Positions 58,668-64,000 of a DNA stretch of 64,000 bases are shown here, piece after piece (positions within the stretch are counted from its first letter, which is position 1; each line of letters begins with the position of its first letter). Made by a program: the position numbers and the translations under genes. This DNA comes from Ramazzottius varieornatus. Lineage: Eukaryota > Tardigrada > Eutardigrada > Parachela > Ramazzottiidae. The notes beneath the pieces were generated by a model. That model was not told the DNA's origin. It was given only the letters and a program-made list of their open reading frames with translations, and ran no database searches. Location: the NCBI GenBank assembly GCA_001949185.1, contig BDGG01000002.1, positions 1,795,826 through 1,859,825 of the forward strand, read 5' to 3'.

Positions 58668-61600
58668 TTAATCGTCAACAGCCATGTCAGTGCCAGCATC
58701 GGTGGCACCCTTGTCGAGTTCGTCCAGCAAATGGCGCTTCTTGAGTTTCTTGCGAGTGCCACCGTCTTCGTGAAAGTGCTGGCCCGCTTTCTGCCGCAGT
58801 TCGTCTACGTCTTGCGCTTCGTCTGCGGCCCATTCGAGCACAAGACGCCGCGAGTACAGATGGGTACTGTGGCTCAAGGCCTCAAATGCTTTCTGATGCA
58901 ACGCACAAGAACAGAAAGATTGTTATAATTAATCGAAGGAGATAATTCCCAATAAAAAAAACCGGACTTTACCTTTGCATCACTCTTTGCATTGTATTCC
59001 ACAAAGCAGAACCCGCGATGCGATCCACTCTCTCCCATTTTCGACGGAAGGCGAACCGACTTCAGACTTCCAAAAACGCTGAAACAGATCACCAAACCAT
59101 GTACTGTACGACAAAAAACCAACCCAGTTGTCCTTTTGATCCAGTTTTGTCCCAGTTTTGATTTGTTCTGATTCTTCATTTTTTAAGCAATAATAATTTT
59201 GCTGGCTTTACAAGTTTACCTCACCTGAATATGTCGCGAATTTCCTTTTCGGAAGCTTGGAAGGGTATATTTCTGACCATGATCTTGGCAGACTGCTTGT
59301 TGTCTTTGAGAGCTTTCCTCTTGACATTACTGTCGGTCCTGCAACAAGCGACAGATATCAGGTCAACCTTAGAGCGACTGCAGGCCATAACTCGAGAAGC
59401 ACATACTTGACGACCCTTTCGGAAACTTTCAGTTCCAGGGAGTGTCCATCCAGCGAGCAACGCTGTAAGGTCTTGATGGCTTTCTTGGCGTCGTTCTCGT
59501 TTCTGAACTCAACAAACCCATAACCCATGGACAGCGACACGCCATTCGGTCCCAGCTTTCTGGCAACAGAAGCCGAGTTGACTTTTCCAACCGAAGCGAA
59601 CAACTGCAGAAATATATTCGAATGCTTTTTGATCAACTTTGTTCTCGTTTCCGCAGTCATTATCGATGTCATTTCTTTGCTTGAGTTTCACATTAAAGGT
59701 ACTGTCATCTTACATTTCTGAGGGCTTCGTCGGTTGTGGAGAAGTTCAAGTTCTTGACGAAGAGGGTAGAACCAGTGTTTCCCACCCCTTCGTTTCCTTC
59801 GTTGTCCTCGACAGCTTCCGCTACGCTTTCTTCCGCGGTCTGAGGTCTTGATGGCGTATCCGGAGCGTCCACAGTTATAGCCGACTTATTCTTTGTCCTT
59901 GCTTTAGAAGGCGAGCTCGGTTTTGTTTCCGAAAGAGCGTCAACAGGCGCCCATTCCAGGAACAGCGGGACCGACCCAAACTGCAACACAGCTTACATCA
60001 CACACATGACATGACATGACTCTGCCTTATCAGCGTTTACATGACACGCTATGATATTCGACTACTCTTCCGTCATTGTGGAAAGGCCCCATGTACTTAC
60101 CTTGTAATAAGCTAGCGAACGGAAGGCTTTCTTAGCTTCGTTGATGTTCAACATCTCGACGATCGCAGTCACGCCGGCCGGAGGCAGAAGGAGGCGATTG
60201 ATGGCTCCGAACGGCTCGAAGAGCTTCTGTACTTCACCGGAAGGCGTTCCGGCCGGCAGGTTCTTGACCAGCATCACAGTCCGACTCCGCCGGCCCTTCT
60301 TCTACAAACACAAAAATAACCGTTCTAAAAACTCATTCGACGAATACAAACTGCGCTGGGATAATTCAGTTTCGGCGCTCGCCACACCAACTCTACAAGA
60401 TTCTTTCCCAAGTGGCGCACGCTTCCAGCAAATAACAATAGAAACATGTTTCGCATGGGAAAACGATCTTGTCGAATGTGTTGCCCGAGCTCCCAAATTT
60501 TTTATTCTAATCTAATCTTGCAAAATGTTGCTAATATCTGCCTCAAAAGTGCTTTACTGTATTCCCCCGGCATCTTCGCAAAGCCCGTTACCCCTAGCGC
60601 CACCTACAGGACGTACGTCATCCACACAATCCCCCTGTACGCCGTACGTGTTCTACGTTCCGTAGATGGCGCCATAAGTAACGGGCTTCGCGAAGATATT
60701 GGAGCAATACAGTACTTTTGCAAATGAACTGAACAACGAAATCAAGTCAGAAGTTTACCTCGTTGAAGGCTTCCAGTTTCACGCCATTTTCTTCCAAGAA
60801 CTCTTTCGTCTCTTTAACGATTTGCGTCTCACCAAGGGCAACTTTGACAGCGGCACTTTGTCCACCGGCATTCGTTTCCAGAATTTCATTCTTGGAGACT
60901 TTATAACGCTGCGCCATGATGTCCATGACGGAATTCACGCCCAAGAAAAGACTGTTCCAGCTGTGAACACTGCGAAAGACACGAAGACAACAACCGTCAA
61001 ACTGCTGTCAGCTATTGAGAAAATCGCCGGCTAACTCACGCTTTTGTACTGTCGTCTTTCGTCTGCTTGGACTTCTCCTTCTTGAAGCTGCTCTCCGTCC
61101 CGTTATTTCGTTTCGTGGACTGGGTTTCTTCCGGCTTGGGCTTTGCCGGCATAACATGAATCGTCCTTCCCTGAAAACAGACAGTAGATAGCTTTGAGAA
61201 TACCATCAAAAATTTAACTTTGATGCAGTGAATTGTTTGAAGATTTAGTGCGACCTTTTGCAGAATAGTTTGTCTACAGGAAAATCCAAATGAGATAACT
61301 CACTTACCTGGAAGGCTTTTCCATCCATAGTAAGAGCTTTGACGGCGTGTTCAGGCATCATGAAGGTGACGATGGAGTAGCCTTTGGCTTGGTTTGTGAT
61401 AAAGTCTGTCGGGAGTTTCACTTCACTTATCGGACCTAACGAAGGGGAAAAGAAAATCCAAAAGAATATGATTAATGGGGGAAAAAAGGTATGTAAACTA
61501 AATCCATTCTCTTCGACTCATACCGAATTTCTCGAATAGTTTTTCGATATCTTCAATGGTGCAAAAGAAAGGCAAGTTTCGAACGAAGAGACGACCATGT

Positions 61601-62761
61601 TCGGTGATGGAAGAATCGTCCGCCTCCATTCGGCTACCCACTTCCGCTTTGTCTTTCACGGTCGACGAAACCTCGTTATCTTCCTCGACAGGATTCTCAC
61701 ATTCTGTTACCGTCACCGTCTGTCCCAGCATCTGCTTCTTGTCGAACGTCTTAGCTTCCGCTACATCCGCCTTGGACGAAAACTGAACAAAGGCTATATC
61801 TGCAAAAAGGAAAGTTCATAAGAAATAGTTTCGACCAGAGCGTTTTTCCATTGGCGCATATGTTTAGTGATAGGGGCTAAGATCGTGCGCCACATGGGAA
61901 AACGATCTGGTCGAGTTTGTTTGCCGAGTTCCCAAATACGAACTAAGTTCGAATTTTATCGGAACAAACCTTTTGCTTTCTTAGGTAAATGCACACGCAG
62001 AGGGTTCAGTCCTACGAAGAATTCTCGAATGATGGCCTTGTTGACTCCCTTGGGCAGATGTTTAATCTTAAGAGCGTCCTTCATCTTGTTAAAATTCTCA
62101 TTTGGCTTTGTAGTCTCTTCAACGTCTTCCTGCACATTCTTTGCCACTTGCAAACCTTTCTTCGACTTTAATTCAGCGGCTGCATCATCGTTACTCCACG
62201 TGCCCTTGTTAGCCGTGTCCTTGCCCCGTTGGTTGATGGAGAAGAACTCGAGAAACTGCGGATCATTGCGCAGACTTTCGATGGCTTCTTTCTCCTTGTC
62301 CGTCAAAAGTGGATTCCGCAACAACTGACCGAGCCTGTTCTCCTCCTGTTTGGCAGGTTTTTCCTTCTTAATTTCCTTGGGTTTCTTGTCAGGATGGGCT
62401 TTGGAAAATCGTGAGGAGTCCGCGCTGTGTTGACTCCATGAACGAGAATTGTCAGCGTCGCCCAAGTGACGACACGGCTCTACTTGGATGCGCGATGTGT
62501 CGATGAAGGTGTTGTGGAAGTATGTTTGGGCTGCTTGAGCGTCTTCTTCCCGCTGGAAACCGATGAAGGCAAACTTGCGGAAGACACCGTTGGGTCCATA
62601 CTTCAGCTTGACATCGGTGATGGTGCCTTTCTCTTCAAAGACGGAACGCAATCGCTTCTCCGTGATCTACGAAGCAAACAGGCCACATTTCGATTCCGGA
62701 AGGCGGAAGGTGCTGAAAAACTTACCCCGTTCGGAAGATTCTTGATGATGAGCCGCGACAT
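58668..62761 (-). CDS. RBM19: RBM19/Mrd1, six-RRM ribosome biogenesis factor
   Basis: Twelve exons (62761-62726, 62666-61970, 61799-61524, 61435-61308, 61170-61040, 60969-60759, 60301-60101, 59980-59714, 59603-59407, 59338-59225, 59078-58973, 58892-58668) join in frame to 862 residues. Six RNA-recognition motifs can be read: SRLIIKNLPNG (1), ALKIKHLPKG (2), GRLFVRNLPFFCTIEDIEKL (3), VMLVKNLPAGTP (4), TLFVKNLNFSTT (5) and IMVRNIPFQASEKEIRDIF (6). RNP1 blocks include FAFIGF, MGYGFVEF and HRGFCFVEY, and the diagnostic ending LVLEWAADEAQDVDELRQKA is present. The nucleolar protein binds U3 and pre-rRNA and is needed for 18S rRNA cleavages. Length and order agree with Mrd1 (about 890). Introns 2 and 6 contain GTGGCGCAC repeats, and intron 6 also holds a TA-flanked MITE. 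Confidence 0.97.
60399..60480. repeat. GTGGCGCAC palindromic repeat, RBM19 intron 6
   Basis: AAGATTCTTTCCCAAGTGGC on the left faces TGGGAAAACGATCTTGT on the right, with the core AAGTGGCGCACG, then a loop and a shortened right core. Confidence 0.75.
60557..60712. mobile_element. TA-flanked MITE in RBM19 intron 6
   Basis: Inverted arms of about 65 bp, starting CTGTATT and sharing CTTCGC-AAGCCCGTTAC, are bounded by TA on each side (60555-60556 and 60713-60714). The total is 156 bp with no coding capacity. The TA duplication points to a Tc1/mariner-type transposase as mobiliser. Confidence 0.82.
61832..61913. repeat. GTGGCGCAC palindromic repeat, RBM19 intron 2
   Basis: This is the clearest copy of the intron-dwelling repeat. 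The arms start CGACCAGA-CGTTTT-CCA and run to the core TTGGCGCAT/GTGCGCCAC; the loop is about 20 bp. Weaker arm similarity continues outward for about 20 more bases. Confidence 0.8.
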
Positions 62762-63217
62762 CCTGGCGATGGACTTGGGAATGAAAGGTGGTCAGAAGAC
62801 TCAGATCTAAAGGGGAAGAAACGACCGAGAATTTCGCCGAGAAATTTTCGATCGTGTAATCAATCAACAGTTACTTCCGCCGTCAATCATTGCTCCATGT
62901 CACGTAGCTATCGTGACGTCAGTTGTTGACATTCACCAGCAGCATTGATTTACTCGTGTCTTGATTTGATGGGATGACTGGCTTACGATTTCGTCGATTT
63001 TCATCTTTGATGTCATGATGTTCTGATTACAACCGGAAGTCTTCTTCCCAACGTTCTATCGGAACCCATCCTCTGTTCCTCTAGCAGCTATCCGGATTCC
63101 GTCAGAAATAGACTTATGGACTGATGGGACGTGTTATGGGTATCCTGGCACGGCCTCACATGACAGAGGTCGGAAGGAGGGGATCGATAATGTGAGTTGC
63201 AACTGACTACGATATCG
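62762..63217. promoter_or_regulatory. Bidirectional promoter, RBM19/SDF4-like
   Basis: A 456-bp region lies between the two divergent start codons. It contains a perfect CRE palindrome TGACGTCA at 62914-62921 and a perfect ETS-type site ACCGGAAGT at 63032-63040. No TATA box is evident. ETS plus CRE sites without TATA are usual in bidirectional promoters of housekeeping genes in animals. Confidence 0.6.
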
Positions 63218-63527
63218 ATGGTGCGCCGCAGGTGGCTTCGTTTGATTAGTGTCGGTGCGCTCATATGGACGCTGGCCACAATCTCATTCTTCGCCTTGAC
63301 TTCACGTGTTCCAACGATGTTTTGGAATGAAGATGAGGGCAACTTGATCCATGAAGGCCAGCACTATGTCAAGAAGGACGGCCAGGATCATCTGGAAGCC
63401 AAAGACCTGATGGCCCTGTCCGACGCCTTCAAGAAAGCTGACGATAACCACGACAACTACTTGACGCTGGACGAACTGGAAAAATGGATTGCTACCAGAA
63501 TCAGCCAGCATCTGAATGATGGAGAAG
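63218..63527 (+). CDS. SDF4: SDF4/Cab45-like EF-hand protein, exon 1 (partial gene)
   Basis: The ATG at 63218 opens 103 codons up to a GT donor at 63528. The rest of the gene lies beyond the window or in unread exons. The N-terminus (MVRRRWLRLISVGALIWTLA) is a signal sequence or anchor. It is followed by a linker and a first EF-hand region, LSDAFKKADDNHDNYLTLDE with LEKWIATRISQHLND. The LxxxFxKxDxNxDxxL pattern followed by a WI-helix resembles the first EF-hand of Cab45, a Golgi lumen calcium-binding protein of the CREC family that sorts secretory cargo. Reticulocalbin is an alternative within the same family. The gene shares its promoter with RBM19. Confidence 0.68.
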
Positions 63528-64000
63528 GTAGGTCTCAAAGTGGGCTTCCAGGGAATATCCACGAATAAGCAGCGATGCCTACTACGGTTGAGCTTCTGTG
63601 ATCTGTCGAACTCTGTCGGCGGCTTACAGGGGGATTATGCCTGCCTCTTATTGGTCAAACTGTCCTGGCGGAATAATAGAGGAGACTCGTCAGGAGAGTC
63701 TTTTCTAGAATCTGAGTCAGGTAGCTAAATCCTGCGACGATCATGGATTAATCTTATCTACAAAAACTCTGAAATGAAAGTCCATTGACCAATGACCGCT
63801 TCAGCAAGCTCCGCGCTGCAGTGACGAAAAGCCCCCTGATTGGGAAGGTTGATTGGAGAAATTTCGACAAATTGCTCAGCTGATCGGCTTTTTTGTCGCA
63901 CAGCCACCGAATAGTCGATCAAAACACGCTAACGATGCGTGATGGCACACCATCCAGTCCAATCTGACGATACAGCTGCAATTGCAGCTGTCGAATCAGT
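63528..64000 (+). other. Intron of the SDF4-like gene (to window end)
   Basis: The GT donor at 63528 opens an intron that appears to run to the end of the window. I could not find a following EF-hand exon in these 470 bases. Confidence 0.5.

Noticed and set aside
1-64000. CRISPR arrays, bacterial operons or phage genes
   Set aside because: Introns, animal gene families and eukaryotic transposons throughout show this is animal nuclear DNA.

Overview
The window is animal nuclear DNA. Genes are split by short spliceosomal introns (mostly 50-450 bp, GT-AG), there are no operons or Shine-Dalgarno sites, and many class II transposons are present. A CLIP-type serine protease homologue, CYP2-like P450s and an NIT-domain guanylate cyclase suggest an invertebrate, plausibly an ecdysozoan (panarthropod such as a tardigrade or arthropod). 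I cannot fix the phylum from sequence alone.

Host genes, left to right: N-terminus of an AT-hook protein (1-124, -); cysteine dioxygenase CDO1 (1249-2325, +); LRRC58-like leucine-rich repeat protein (14657-16191, +); a head-to-tail minus-strand trio of NIT guanylate cyclase (16774-19772), GT31 beta-1,3-galactosyltransferase (20140-21763) and SERHL/kraken-type alpha/beta hydrolase (22029-23445); a CYP2-like P450 divergent from the hydrolase (23759-26361, +); secreted M14 carboxypeptidase (28407-30239, +); a 5'-truncated P450 pseudogene (about 34930-35833, +); a stand-alone I29 cathepsin-propeptide inhibitor (53641-54076, +); a secreted Cys-rich protein (54429-54758, -); a CLIP-domain serine protease homologue with the catalytic Ser replaced (56160-58414, +); the six-RRM ribosome-biogenesis factor RBM19/Mrd1 (58668-62761, -); and the first exon of an SDF4/Cab45-like EF-hand protein (63218 onward, +), divergent from RBM19. 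Exon joins were checked by reading frame for every multi-exon host gene that is complete here.

The rest is largely transposons: a 4.1-kb hAT element with a perfect 8-bp target duplication (5046-9187), its non-autonomous derivative, also with a perfect duplication (49758-50611), two further hAT-type MITEs (11642-12662 and 48285-48997), three pogo/Tigger-like transposase genes (9488-10345, 32894-34861, 42292-44697), a mariner with TA duplication and a DD37D catalytic pattern (39335-40607), a piggyBac-type transposase (45404-47169), and the 3' end of a REL-endonuclease LINE (3671-4700). All transposases that could be read carry stops or frameshifts.

Points of most interest: CDO1 and LRRC58 lie 12 kb apart on the same strand, and LRRC58 has (to my recollection) been reported as an E3-ligase adaptor for CDO1; a palindromic MITE-like repeat built on GTGGCGCAC/GTGCGCCAC lies almost only inside introns of host genes; and the RBM19/SDF4 pair shares a compact bidirectional promoter with perfect ETS and CRE motifs. 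Functionally the host genes are a mixed set (sulfur amino-acid catabolism, cyclic-nucleotide signalling, glycosylation, xenobiotic or steroid oxidation, extracellular proteolysis and its control, ribosome biogenesis) with no sign of a single pathway apart from CDO1/LRRC58.
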